This document shows, in pieces, positions 9,397-20,242 of a stretch of DNA of 21,451 bases. The DNA lies in the NCBI GenBank assembly GCA_003550305.1, contig QKYT01000627.1, forward strand, positions 48,413 to 69,863, given 5' to 3'. Both the position numbers and the translations under genes were made by a program. Origin of the DNA: Glomus cerebriforme. Its lineage: Eukaryota; Glomeromycota; Glomeromycetes; Glomerales; Glomeraceae. The notes below the pieces were generated by a model, which worked only from the letters and a program-made list of their open reading frames with translations, did no database searches and was not told the DNA's origin. Within the stretch, counting starts at the first letter, position 1, and each line of letters starts with the position of its first letter.

Positions 9397-9583
9397 AGCA
9401 AAATGAGCGACTCAATAAAAAAAAAAAAAAAAAGATAATAAATTATCTAAAAAGAATAATTAATTATCATTACAAAAAAAAATCTAACTAGTAACTATAA
9501 AAAAAAAAGAGATAACCCCTTCTTTAGTTATCTATACCCGTTTTATTACTTCTGTAACGACATATATTGCAAAGGACGGTTAG

Positions 9584-9871
9584 TCACCAATTTCTTTTAT
9601 GACTTCTCTTAACTTTTTGATCACGAATTTCGTCGTAATCTTTATATGTGAAACCTTTATTCTTCCTTTCCTTATCAGATGGTGAAGAATATACTTGTTG
9701 AAGTTGTTGTTGAGTGTATAAGAAAAGACGAGTAGCGTAATCGATCTTTGCGGCCTCAACCATTGATTCTGTTGGTGGTTGTTGATATGGTGATGGGGCG
9801 GATTTATGAGTCGTTTGATGGTAAGGAATCGATGACTTTTGTTGTGTTTGTATTTGTGTTGCTGTTGACAT
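9584..9871 (-). CDS. Small Gln-rich hypothetical protein, 95 residues
   Basis: Complete ATG-to-TAA frame. The composition is unlike chance AT-rich translation: residues 1-35 are rich in Gln, Ser, Thr and Pro (MSTATQIQTQQKSSIPY), 36-56 form a plausible amphipathic helix (ESMVEAAKIDYATRLFLYTQ), and the tail is charged and ends in a basic stretch (KVKRSHKRNW). No signal peptide or membrane segment is present, so it is probably a nuclear or cytosolic protein. No known family is recognised. On the mRNA sense, fifteen A residues directly precede the ATG. It is somewhat GC-richer than its surroundings, which supports it being real. Confidence 0.6.
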   Translation of the reverse strand: MSTATQIQTQQKSSIPYHQTTHKSAPSPYQQPPTESMVEAAKIDYATRLFLYTQQQLQQVYSSPSDKERKNKGFTYKDYDEIRDQKVKRSHKRNW

Positions 9872-10938
9872 TTTTTTTTTTTTTTTATTATTATTTATAT
9901 TCTAAATTTTTTTGGTTTTTTCCAAGTAATCAAAAAAAATTTTTTTTTAAAATTTATTTTTTTTTTTTTTTTTTTGCCACAGATTTCGGGTGTATTTATA
10001 TAAGATGTAAAGTATAACACGTAATATATAAGGTAAGTAAAGCACAAATAAAAAAAGATTGTAATACGACATAATATCCCAAGTCAAAAACTGGTCTGTG
10101 TCAAATTTGTGTCAAACAATCTTAACCATTTTTTAATAGACTACATGTGGCTTGATGTCATAACATGCACACAAAATATATAAACGTTATTAAATAAGAT
10201 CTACGACGTAACTTATGTAACTTGTAATATAAAATAGGAATATTTTGATATTCTACAGTATATCATTTTATACATTTTACGCAGTATTTCATTCTTTTGC
10301 GTGTTTATCTCCTGAAAAAAATATCGTTTATTTTTATTACGTAATTTAAACAGTAACAAATTATTTTTGCAGAAATCCATATTCAATTAAAAAAATCTTT
10401 TATACTTATTTACACTTGATGCACTTTTTTAAAGAAACAATCTCAGATGATCTTAATTAAACTAAACAAATAAATAATATAATAATATAATAATAATAGT
10501 ATCTCTCGTGAAAATCAATCACCTATGACGAAAGATTTCTTCTATTTAAAGAAGATGATTTCATTTATTTATACAAATTTATTTTCAAAAGACAATAATT
10601 TATTTTATTTATTTATTTAAAAAAGAAAACAAAAAAAGAACTTAAGGATGTATCATTCATATGAAACTTTTGTCATACAATTATATCCAAACGCCTTTCA
10701 TTTCTCTTTTCTTAATAAAGTGATTTAAGAAAAAAAAAAATCGAAAAAAAGATATTATAAAAATGATCAACTTTATTTGTTACCTATTAAAATGATTTAT
10801 TTATTCTTTTACTAAATATAAAAAGTTTGAGTAACAAATGATAGAATTACTAATATACTGTCAAATGTTCAAATGTATTATTGTATCATCATTGTTTTTT
10901 ATGTCACGAGATGAAAGCCTCACTGACATCACTTTATA
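9872..10938. other. Non-coding AT-rich stretch
   Basis: The left part is the 5' flank of the minus-strand Gln-rich gene and includes T-runs at 9872-9886 and 9958-9975. Plus-strand frames here are Phe-rich readings of T-runs. Nothing else was found. Confidence 0.4.
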
Positions 10939-11150
10939 ATGCCGGCTGATGAAATTCCGATAAAAAGAAATACTCCGCCATATTATCCAAATTTAGTATT
11001 TTGGCGTTTTATTTCACAATTTAATTCCATTAATAGTAGTTTATTGATGACTCCATTACACAAACTTTTTACGTTTTTGAAAATCACATCTATCATTCTA
11101 AGCCATTTATTACTCTCAGTCCAGATTCTTGGTTATTCCAAAATAAGTAA
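10939..11150 (+). CDS. Possible small two-exon gene, 55 residues
   Basis: The unspliced frame turns into a hydrophobic, chance-like sequence after codon 19. A better model uses exon 1 at 10939-10995 (MPADEIPIKRNTPPYYPNL), an intron at 10996-11039 (GTATTTTGG...AATAGTAG, phase 0) and exon 2 at 11040-11150 (FIDDSITQTFYVFENHIYHS, then KPFITLSPDSWLFQNK and TAA). Exon 2 has a protein-like mix of residues and no stop. The 44-bp intron is shorter than the others here. The exon may also continue by a GTAAAT donor at 11147 to an acceptor near 11637 (LITEKRFHQEKKLKPF). No family is recognised. Confidence 0.3.
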
Positions 11151-12895
11151 ATATTTTTTTTTTGTTTTTTTTTTTTTGGAAAAAAATAAAATAAAATAAA
11201 GATAAAATGTTTTTGAATGTGTCACAATCATGAATCTTTGATTGTTCCGAAAATTATTTATCCATATAGAGATTAGATTGATTTTTTTTAATTTAAATCC
11301 TTTTAATAATTAAACCTTATCGGATTTATTCTTTTAAAAGAGAAAAATTCAAAACTTGAAAATATCTGATATTATGTGATGTGGAATATAAACAAAGCGT
11401 AATTAAATGTGTCATGATCTATTATGAAATAAAAAGTTTAATTGTTTGTAAAAGTACAAATTGTTTATTATATATTTATACACATGTCATATTTATATAT
11501 ATTTTATATATATATATATATGTTTTTTTTCTTTTCTAATGTTTCGTATTTAAAAAGTATTCTTTGAAAAATCATAATTTAATCACGTGATTCGTTTAAT
11601 TAATATAACTGATTATCTTTCATATCTCTTTTTTAAGATTGATTACAGAGAAAAGGTTTCACCAAGAAAAAAAGCTAAAGCCATTCAAAATTTTAAAAAA
11701 AAATATAAATTTAGTTAACTTTTAAAAAAAAACGACATTTTTTTCCATTGTTGATTTTGTTAAAAAAAAAAAAATTTGTATTTGACTTTTTTGATAATCA
11801 GGTTAAACATTATCAATGCAACCTTATGAAATTATGATGTAATATTTTTATGAAAAAGAAATTACTTCAATCTATGCGTAATTTATTACCCGTCATTACC
11901 CGACCCTCTGAATATCCCTAATTAATGATAATCAATATAAGTATATCACGCAACAAAACTATGACGCAATTACACACAGTGCCGATCCACACGTTATTTG
12001 TTTATTTTTCTTGACTAAACTACTTTAATTATAATTTTGGGAATAACTTTTTCGATTTTTTTATTATACAACGATTTGAAATTCAATTAAATATGGTATA
12101 ATTCATAATTTTTTTTTTGTTTTAGTTACGCAAATTTGGCGTTCTTGTATCGCGAGGATAACACGAAAATATTTAATCTTACGATCGATCAAAAAAAGAA
12201 TCGACGAAAGTTCTCGAAATTTTTTTTTTTTCTTTTTGTTTTGTTCGAAAAAAATGGATTTAAAGAGAGATTTAACTAACACTTATCTGTTATATGATTT
12301 TCATTTAATTATTACCCATGAATACAAAAAAAAATTTATCGTACAACAATTTAATTTCTTTACAAAAAACATTTAAATATTATGTCATACGTGTTTTTCT
12401 ATATTAAAAAATTTTTTTTAAGAGTTGCCCGAATAATTTTGAAACGGTTACCCTTAAAATTATTTAATTATTTAATAGGTTCCCATAAGAATTTTTTTTT
12501 TTTTTTTTTTTTTATTATTATAATTTAATATATATATATATATATGTATCATGTATCATAATAAATAATTTTTTATCAGCTAACCTATTTATTAAAATTT
12601 TTACTATAATTACTTCGAAATTTATTTTCTTTGAAGATGTAAAGGGTAATTGATGTGCAATAGATTTGGGTCATGGGTGATGTGGGGCTGTCTATATTCA
12701 CCAAGTACCCGACAAGTACCCGATTTTGTAAATTCCATTTCTATTTGATAACTTACACAAGAATATATATATATATATATATTAATTTTCATCCTTTAAA
12801 TTCATTTATCCAATCATTTAAATAAATGATCCTTTTAAAAGGTAATTTCTCCGCGAGTCACGCAAGTATTTACTTTTTTGTCTTTATTCTTTAAA
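11151..12895. other. Non-coding AT-rich stretch with microsatellites
   Basis: Contains (TA)n tracts at 11505-11521, 12529-12545 and 12763-12783 and a T22 run at 12492-12513. At 12127-12375 one plus-strand frame stays open for about 83 codons after a TTTTAG (YANLAFLYREDNTKIF...); it lacks a start at its beginning and crosses a T-run, so I do not call it. At 12705-12722 AGTACCCGAC is partly repeated in tandem. Confidence 0.4.
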
Positions 12896-12978
12896 GGTAA
12901 CATTGTACAATTACTAACATGGTTTCATCTATTAGATCACGAGTTCAAATGTACAACACATGATTTTTTTCACGCCAG

Positions 12979-13044
<66 letters not shown>
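12896..13044 (+). mobile_element. Possible decayed tRNA-derived SINE ending in T62
   Basis: 12896-12968 has the layout of a tRNA gene: it starts GGTAAC, has a weak box-A-like block (TTGTACAATTACTAAC), and about 30 bp later GAGTTCAAATG, which fits the Pol III box B consensus except at its end. The acceptor and T stems no longer pair, so it is not a working tRNA. It is followed after 14 bp by an uninterrupted run of 62 T at 12983-13044. A promoter-bearing tRNA-like head plus a homopolymer tail is the structure of a SINE. Only one copy is visible, so this remains inference. Confidence 0.25.
12983..13044. repeat. Homopolymer of 62 T
   Basis: Longest homopolymer in the window. It is either the tail of a retrotransposed element (see the overlapping entry) or a slippage-expanded tract; its true length is unreliable in an assembly. 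Confidence 0.9.
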
Positions 13045-13046
<2 letters not shown>

Positions 13047-13726
13047 TACATCCAAAGTGGAATCGAATTATGAATTAGTGTGAGAAAATATTTTAAATAG
13101 TGAATGACTTTATATGTTATATATATGTTTTAATCTTTAATATTAACTCTTAAATTAATAAATTAAAGCATTAAAAAATGTGTAACCTTTTCGTCTGCAA
13201 GATGTTAAACGTATCTCTTTCTCGATTTACAGTATGTTGATTAAATCGATTAAATCAGAAATCGGTAACATTTTATACATCCTTTAATGGTTTTTTATGT
13301 GTTGAATTTTATTATAACTGATCAGATATTTATCTCTAGGAAATTTGTCGTATGCGATTTCAAGTTTTGTTTTCTCGTCAAAGTTATCATTTAATTGTCT
13401 TTATATATTGTTATATCATCAATACGGATTAATTTTATGTTAAATTGTTGAATTGTTATGATAACCATAGAATGAATTATAATTATTTTAGATTTATATT
13501 TAAGGAATTTTATCATCGTCCAATAGCTACTTTATTAGATTCATTGTTATTTTTATTACATTTATGTTAACAAATATAATTTATTAAGAGTAGGTAGTGT
13601 CAAAGTCGTCATTTTCGAGGATGAATAAATTAATAAATTATGTATTACATGGGTATAAAAGAAAGTGTGTCATATCATTGATTTTAGAAATTCCTAACTT
13701 GTTCTCAACTAGTAATCTATAATATT
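13045..13726. other. Non-coding AT-rich stretch
   Basis: No supported gene. A short plus-strand piece near 13492-13569 (FKEFYHRPIATLLDSLLF) looks exon-like but cannot be connected to anything. Confidence 0.35.
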
Positions 13727-14152
13727 GGTCGAAGTGACATACTATAGTTTCAATATAGTTTCCACTATGGAAATGTGTCCAATTTCCATGATGTACCGTA
13801 TAGCACTGCCTAAAATACCCCGGGTCTGAATCAATTTACCTGATTTAAAACATTGAATTAGACCCGGGTGTGTACGTTCATCCTGTCAGTACTAGACAAA
13901 TTTAAAATTTAAATTTGATTTAAAATAGTGATTAAATATTCTAATTTTTAGGAAATAAATTAGATTTACATATTACATATTTGATATCTTGAAACGGGTA
14001 TTTTATATAGGGGGTATGCCGAAATGGGGGGTCTCTTAGGCAGTGCTATACGGTACTCTTAATATTAATGAAGTTTTCATTTTTTTTTTTTTTTTTGGAA
14101 ATGTCTTAGAAATTGGACAGTAGACACCAGGATAACAAGCATTACTTCGACC
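13727..14152. mobile_element. Outer inverted-repeat element, split by an inner element
   Basis: The left end begins GGTCGAAGTGACAT and the right end finishes ATTACTTCGACC; both arms also carry GTCCAATTTC-like blocks in inverted order. Only the outermost ~9 bp match perfectly. The inner element at 13796-14053 interrupts it; without the inner element the outer unit would be about 170 bp. No clear target-site duplication is seen. Confidence 0.5.
13796..14053. mobile_element. Inner 258-bp TIR element flanked by TA
   Basis: Perfect terminal inverted repeats starting CCGTATAGCACTGCCTAA, with the exact complement at the right end. TA dinucleotides flank both sides (13794-13795, 14054-14055), consistent with a Tc1/mariner-type target. 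Inside, 13818-13868 is a second inverted repeat centred on CCCGGGTCT...AGACCCGGG with 17-bp arms. It has no coding capacity: a non-autonomous MITE. Confidence 0.8.
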
Positions 14153-15381
14153 AGTGTGAGGTGGATTATCCATAAATAAAATTATTAATTTTTATTATGT
14201 AAATAGAATTATTAAAGATCGAAAAATTTTAATAAAGTGTTATTGTGGTATGTTTTTATCTATTCATATTTTCGTTAATTACAATTAAATTTCATTAAAA
14301 TTTGTATAATTCTTAACAGTTAATATCATATCTGATTGAACACATTTTGTTAGATTGGAACGTTATTATATATACATTGTTGGAGGAGGACTGCCGTCCA
14401 TCTCATAGAAATACCGAAAAGATAATTCGGAATCGAGTCAAGTACTCGTTCATATTATTTACCACGATTACAACATAGCACAAGTAATTGTTTGCTGCTT
14501 TTTGTAGTTATAACTTATAACAAACCTCCGGTAACCAAAATTCACGTAAATACCCAAAATTATTTAAATAAAAAATGGTTAATACCGTATATTTTAGTAA
14601 ACAGTTAGAAAGTTAATTTATTATGTGATCTCTATATTAGAATTTAGTTAGCACCTTATTATTTAAAAAATGTCCAATAATAAAATTTTGTAAGCATTTT
14701 TTTTTTTTTTGGAGTGCAGTAAATCAGTAATATAACATTTATCTTGCAAAATACAAATATTTACATTATATTTGACGGGAATAATAAAAATCCATCCAAT
14801 AATTATAATAGGACTATACGCGTAAATATTAGTTAACATGCTTGTATCCAATAATGAAAAAGTCTGCGAAAATATTTTAATTATTAATTCATAAATATGG
14901 ATTAAATAATCCCCGAAATAAATTACTTATTAATTATTATGTTGGCATAGAAAATATTATTTTCGATTAGAAGACTGTTATTCATAAAATCCACAGATCT
15001 TTAATATAAAAAAATGTCAAAATTCCAGTCTTCAATTAATAATTATAAAATAAAAATTACAATTTAAAATTCAACAATTAATTATAAAAATTATAATTTT
15101 ATAGTATATAGTTTATTTTTATTTATGTGATAATTCAAAATAATTTATTATAAAAAACCATATCCCCAATTTTGAATTAAATTTGTTTTTTTCATAATAA
15201 TTTAATAAAACAATGAACCTGTTATTTAAATTATTAGTTTCGTATTGTAAAACTATATTAAAGTTTATAATTGACATATAATACTTCATATGATGATAAT
15301 TTTTGATGTCTAAAACGTACTGTAATTACATATAAAACTGTTAATTTTATAGAAATTTTGAATTTAATATAATAGTATAAC
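14153..15381. other. Non-coding AT-rich stretch
   Basis: No gene was supported. 14380-14470 is less AT-rich (GGAGGAGGACTGCCGTCC) but not coding. A 62-codon minus-strand frame at 14663-14851 runs through a T-run and shows no family signal. Confidence 0.4.
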
Positions 15382-16552
15382 TTATGCCTCAGGCGACGAC
15401 TTACATAATATGTTGATTGTTATTCTTAAGGTGAATTTCCAACTTTTACTTATTGGTTTGCCTATAAGAATAATCAATATTGATCTGATTTTGTTGTTGC
15501 TTCTGATGGCTTCTTGATAATATTTTTTTGGCTTCCTTACAGTTTTGCCACCATCACTTGTTTGACTCTTCTTTTCTTCATAATAATACTAAATGAAATG
15601 ACATTATCTGTAGACTGCAGTATGTCACCATGTTAACATGTAGTTGGATAGTTTATTATGTTTCAAGATTTTATAAAATCAAAGACAATTTAATTAATAA
15701 GAATAAATGTTTACTTATTTCAAACTTTTTAAAATCGACACCGACACATCTGAACATCATTATTAGCAAATTTTTATAGTTGTAATTTTACAAGAAATAT
15801 AATTTATTAAATATCAGGTAGGCGTAAAGTGTATTAGGATTATGTAATCACAAACTTACGCAATACTATACGTCTGGATGTAGAACTGCGTAAAGCTATG
15901 TAGTACTGAAATCCACGGCATCAGGACTATGTAGATCTACTGTATGCTAAAAAATTTTCGGATAAAATATAACCTTTACCATTTTCATAATGAAGTAGTG
16001 CTCTACAGCCTCTGCTAGTATATTATAACATCAGGATCTTTCTCATATGAAGTTGAAATATTTGGTATTGTTTTATTAGTTTCTTCAAACATTATTTTAA
16101 CCAAACTTTCTCTTTCTAGTTCATTACATAGGTAAATAGAATAACAATAATGTCCGTTCTACCATTCAGAAAGGACCCATAAAAGAGTCGGGACTTAATA
16201 ATCATGTAAATCTTTCCTTTTTTAAACAATTTTTAATAATTCCAGTCAGAATTTTATTATTCATTGTAGCAACTGACTGACATTATCATAATTCCGGCCC
16301 TGAAAAAAATGCGTACAGAATAGTAAATTCGGTTGATACAATTTCTTAATTTCTTTAAATGCTAGTGAATAAGATTATAGTAGTTTGTCAATCACAGACA
16401 GAATTACTTTTAATAAAGATTTTGACTTTGATGTGATATCATCAGGATGTTTTTGACGTATAGGATCTACAGAGAAATATGTTGAAATACAATATATTCC
16501 GAATACTCTGTGCCGGAATATGCGGAAATGGATATGTGGATTAATATGAGGG
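15382..16552 (-). pseudogene. Nonsense-riddled gene of unknown family
   Basis: One minus-strand frame from 16552 to 16018 reads as protein-like text broken by stops but with no obvious frameshift: YFSVDPIRQKHPDD, SYSLAFKEIKKLYQPNLLF, GRNYDNVSQLLQ, VPTLLWVLSEW, NGHYCYSIYLCNELERES and VKIMFEETNKTIP. Stops in this frame lie at 16375, 16261, 16246, 16222, 16195, 16159, 16015 and 16003 (lowest base of each). Past them, 16016-15930 stays protein-like in another frame (ENGKGYILSENFLAYS), and 15588-15382 reads KKSQTSDGGKTVRKPKKYYQ and onward to SSPEA and a stop. I do not recognise the family; a transposon-encoded or lineage-specific protein is likely. Confidence 0.45.
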
Positions 16553-17290
16553 TTTTTTAAAAAATATTTTTTTTAATCATAATAGCTTATACAATTTAAT
16601 TGATTTCTTTTACTTAACTCAAAAGCTGAACCGAACACCCCAGTAATGATATTAATATATCATATCTTGCAATTAACTACTGCACTATTTAATTTTTTTT
16701 AAAAATTACTAAGTTATACCCAGGAGCGTGTGACTTATGATCATTATTACTATCAAGTGCAATTAGACTAATTTAAGAACAAATTAACCAATTTAAGACG
16801 GAGTTAAAGTTCTACATAATACTACGCACGTAGGTTAGTTTGGAAACATGTGGTATTCTATTGTGTGGACAAGTTTTCTGTGTGAAATCATGCATTTTAT
16901 TATAGAATTATGTAGATTTCCGTGCAACATAAAATTTCATTGGAATTCTTTAGCTATAGAAGATTATGAAGTATTTCAAATCATAAAGAGATGAATATTT
17001 ATTGAAATAAAGATGTCTATATTATATTTTTATATGTAACATTATAAACACTAATAAAATAATGTTATTTAATAAAAATAATGCTACAGTTATAATAACT
17101 ATTTAGAAATACTGCGGAATTCGAGAAATTATTAATAGCGCAGTATAAATATAATTATTGCATGGCCCTATAGGATCATGCTGATTTTATTTGACCTATT
17201 TTACAATATTGAAGATCAAAAGTTTATTTGCGTACAATATTGAATATATTAATAAAATACTAAGAATTTAAGTATCTGCAATATTAATTT
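16553..17290. other. Non-coding, short dispersed motifs
   Basis: No gene. Motifs of the type TCTACATAAT / ATTATGTAGA with nearby GCACG occur in inverted order at 16810-16930, and similar TATGTAG/CTGCG motifs lie at 15870-15950; they may be worn element ends. Confidence 0.35.
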
Positions 17291-17738
17291 TCAAACTAAC
17301 TTTATCAAATTAACTAAATTATTTGTATTCATAGTAATTTCTAAGTTAGTATTGTTAGAATCAATTTCTTGTAATGGTTCACGTAAATTATTCTTTTGCA
17401 TTGGAGGGTTGTCAGATATTTCTTTTGAATCATTGCGTTCTGATGTTTCACATTGAAATTTAAAAGATAAATTAAAAAAAAAACTTTAGCTCTTCTTCAT
17501 AATTTTTATTAGCATGAAATATTTCTATAGCACATGTCCAATTGTTGGTAGAATATTCTATATTCTTAACTTTTCCAATTTCACAAAAGAAGTTAACACT
17601 TTTTTCCAAATTGTCACTTGAAACTTTATTAGAAAATTATAAAGATAATTTGTATAAATAAAATTTACTATTATATTTTATATAATACTGTAAACTTACT
17701 AAAGTTTTCTCATAAATTCTGTTGTTTTCGTGTGGCAT
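17291..17738 (-). pseudogene. Left copy of Crypton-like recombinase gene 5' part, broken
   Basis: Exon 1 (17738-17700) starts with ATG and reads MPHENNRIYEKTL. A 76-bp intron follows (GTAAGT...AATAAAG, 17699-17624). Exon 2 reads SSDNLEKSVNFFCEIGKVKN and then IEYSTNNWTCAIEIFHANKN before a stop in a T10 run; just past it another frame reads QCETSERNDSKEISDNPP and on to a TGA at 17291. Compared with the right copy, one base is missing at the exon 2 start, so the splice no longer keeps frame, and the T-run shifts the frame again. The recombinase domain itself is absent here. It keeps the ATG that the right copy has lost. Confidence 0.65.
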
Positions 17739-17897
17739 ATTAAAGAGTAATAATAAAGAAAATTTATTTGATGAGAGAAACAATAAAAGGAAACATGAAA
17801 AAAGAAATATGATAGGAAGAAAAAAAAAGTTTATTGTTTAATAACCTTTAATAGATTTTATAAAGCATAATCTGCATTAGCCGTACGATAATATAAA
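17484..17897 (-). repeat. Left arm of ~0.4-kb inverted duplication
   Basis: The complement of this segment matches 20321-20750 over nearly its whole length, more than nine bases in ten by eye. It covers ~160 bp upstream of the start codon (including TACGGCTAATGCAGATTATG and CTTTATAAAA), exon 1, the intron and the first part of exon 2. The arms diverge just past the GAAGA(A/G)AGCTA block. Confidence 0.9.
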
Positions 17898-18797
17898 TAT
17901 TAAACGTATAAAACAAAACTTTATTAATTGCTTTATTTAACTCAAGATACATTTGTTGACCAAAGAAAATTTTAGAATAGATATAAATATAATATAGGTC
18001 ATACCTGTTGCACTAAGTGCGGTTTATGTAATTTCCCTGATTATATAGTTAACCCAGTAAATTTTTATGCTGTTTTTTACATAGTAATAAACTTTATTTA
18101 TTTTTATGGAAATATTCTTCAAATCATTTATTCTATATATTGCAAATATAAAAATTACATTTTCTAGTCAAATGCTTTGATAATAACTTCTACTTTAACA
18201 TAAGTTTATAAAAATATAAAAAGTACCATTTCCTTTTACTCTAAATATACAAGAATTATTTAATAATTTTATTTTTTTTAAAAAAAAACAATAATAGCAG
18301 CTTTTTATTATTCTCATTTCTAGCTTGTCTTGTTTCATTAAATTTTGTGTGTTTGTCTCACAATCATTTCATTTTTATTCGAATTGAACTATCAAAGTAT
18401 TACATTTTATACAGTACATTTTATTATACAGTACATAAGATCAACAGTAATTTTATTTTTATTTTTAATGTAGTACAGCAAAGTTACAGGAAAGAGAAAT
18501 CGATGCTAATATACAATTAACACTACTAGATAACTACTACTCTATAACTACGTCTAGTTAGGAAATGATACAGCAAACTGTCACCTGACTGCTGGCTGCA
18601 AAGGAACTGAGAAAGCATTAGCTACTGACATGTAATTAGGGAAAATGAAAGGTATAATTGCACCACGTTATTCTTTCAATAAAAAAAATAAATTTTTTAT
18701 CACCTCATGTAAACGCTGTTAGGTGAGAATTGATCCACCCTATTTCAATTGTTTTTTAAAAAAAAAAAGAAAAATTCTATGAAAAAGGAACATAAGA
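17898..18797. other. Non-coding spacer inside the inverted duplication
   Basis: No supported gene. 18006-18057 (+) encodes a Cys-rich snippet (HTCCTKCGLCNFPDYIVNP) next to a GTAAAT donor-like site, too short to call. 18476-18660 is less AT-rich and has protein-like snippets (LQEREIDANIQLTLLDNYYS) with stops close by. Confidence 0.35.
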
Positions 18798-20236
18798 CTA
18801 TAAAAAGTCTTGGTGAGTACAAGAACGTTTGCTTGGACCTAAAGAAAAAAGATTATAATTTAAACATCTTTTTTTGAGAGTTTCAGAGGCAAAGAAAGGT
18901 AACGAACTAAATTTGATAGGAATAATTGATTTAAACAGCAACAATTTTTTACAGAATGTTTTGTATCTACCCTTGAATGAGAGGACTCTTATTACCATTT
19001 CTTGGAGAGTCTTAAGGCAGTCGTCAGAGATCATCTGTGATAGAGTGTTAATGGGAAGTCCTGAATGGATAAAATGAACTTCATCTTGAAAGTTTGTTAA
19101 TGTGGAAATTAACTTAATGACGTACGTATAATGAAAAGATTCTTGGTTATGATAATTGTAAGATTGGGAATTGGTGGCTAGTTGATGAACAAAATCAATG
19201 ACGTTAGAAGGGAGTTTGGAAGATCTTTCATTATGATTGATATCAGATAGACATTTATTATGAGTATCTCTGGAATGTACAATTGCTGTAATGTCAGAAA
19301 TAATCCTGGGATTGGAACCATGAATGATATGTGGTAATGTATTAAATTTCATATAATAATCAAATTTTTCGAAATCAGTGATAGTGTAAGTGTAATTATT
19401 ATCTGTAGTATTATTGGAGGGCGAGGATGTTGAAGAACTTGCCTTTTGTGAAGTAGAAATAATAGGAGAATCTAAGAACAAGTCTATATTGATAATGTCT
19501 GATTCTTTAATAGAGAAAGGATAACATTTTTTGTCCCAAAAAGAGATAAGGGAAAATTAGTTCTTGCTTTATGTCAAACATTATTAAATTTTACGTAATG
19601 TATGGGTTTTTTGATAGCTTGACATGGATGCATTAAATGATGGTATTTCAATCCTATGCAGAAAAGAATATTGCTTTTGGGATAAATAGTTGTAAAAATA
19701 TTTTCTTGACTGAATAAAGCAGCAAATTTACTGTTATATCAGGTGGTTTGTTTTGCCAAAGTTTTTGTCGAGTAACTTGATGAAGAAGGAGAAGAGGTAA
19801 TGAGGTTTGAATATTCTTTAATATATACTCTTTTCATGGTATCAGAAGTCTTTCTTTTGATAATCTGAGAGGTGCGGATCTTAGTTTAATAAGATACGCC
19901 TATTCTATGCGAGGTGATATTGGTAATAAGTGGATTTTGTGATTTGTGATAAACTAACTTGGTTGTGTCAGAAAATTTTTTTGAACGGGAACTATTGTTA
20001 TATGATGAGGGATTATTATTATATATCTATTTTTGATGAGAGGAACAACCACAACAGTTATTAGATAAAATTATAGGAGAGGGAATAGAACACTGGCTGT
20101 AGTGTGATGTGAAATTACAAGGGACATAAATACCAAAATGGAAACGGTATTTTTTGTAAGTGAAATAGAAGAAAGTTTTCATTGTCCTATTACTGCAGAC
20201 TTGATCACTTCTATTGCCAATATAGGAGAGGCACAA
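18798..20236 (-). pseudogene. Decayed Ser-rich protein gene between the inverted arms
   Basis: One minus-strand frame from 20236 to 19484 holds about 250 codons with only five stops (lowest bases 20027, 19886, 19739, 19574, 19484), where random DNA of this composition would give about twenty. It then shifts frame once, near 19557-19486, and stays open to the TAG at 18798 (about 250 codons). Readable pieces: SYIGNRSDQVCSNRTMKTFF, FNNV-stop-HKARTNF, SFWDKKCYPFSIKESDI, SSSTSSPSNNTTDNNYTYTI and DDCLKTLQEMVIRVLSFKG. The open 3' half begins only with TTG, and no conventional start is available, so it is unlikely to be expressed as such. The 5' end stops at the hairpin at 20243. No family is recognised; its place among repeats suggests a mobile-element or lineage-specific gene. 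Confidence 0.6.
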
Positions 20237-20242
20237 TAATTA

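Larger units (their letters stand above)
8984..9583. other. Non-coding with simple repeats
   Basis: Mostly AT-rich. 9040-9170 is less AT-rich and holds short exon-like minus-strand pieces that cannot be assembled. Simple repeats at 9251-9278 and 9377-9396 are listed separately. The last ~100 bp is the 3' flank of the minus-strand Gln-rich gene. Confidence 0.4.

Noticed and set aside
9748..10017. 89-codon plus-strand frame opposite the Gln-rich gene
   Set aside because: Shadow of the minus-strand gene followed by Phe translated from T-runs.
10939..11150. N-terminus of a mating-type-like (MATA-HMG) protein, suggested by TPPYYPNLFIDDS
   Set aside because: No HMG-box residues follow in any frame; the likeness is limited to a short Pro-rich stretch.
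12896..12968. Functional tRNA gene
   Set aside because: Box-like motifs are present, but the acceptor and T stems do not pair; kept only as a possible SINE head.
12878..13078. 66-codon plus-strand frame with poly-Phe
   Set aside because: The frame is the T62 run; not a plausible protein.
18874..19077. 67-codon plus-strand frame opposite the decayed Ser-rich gene
   Set aside because: Lies wholly inside the longer minus-strand open region and has no independent support.
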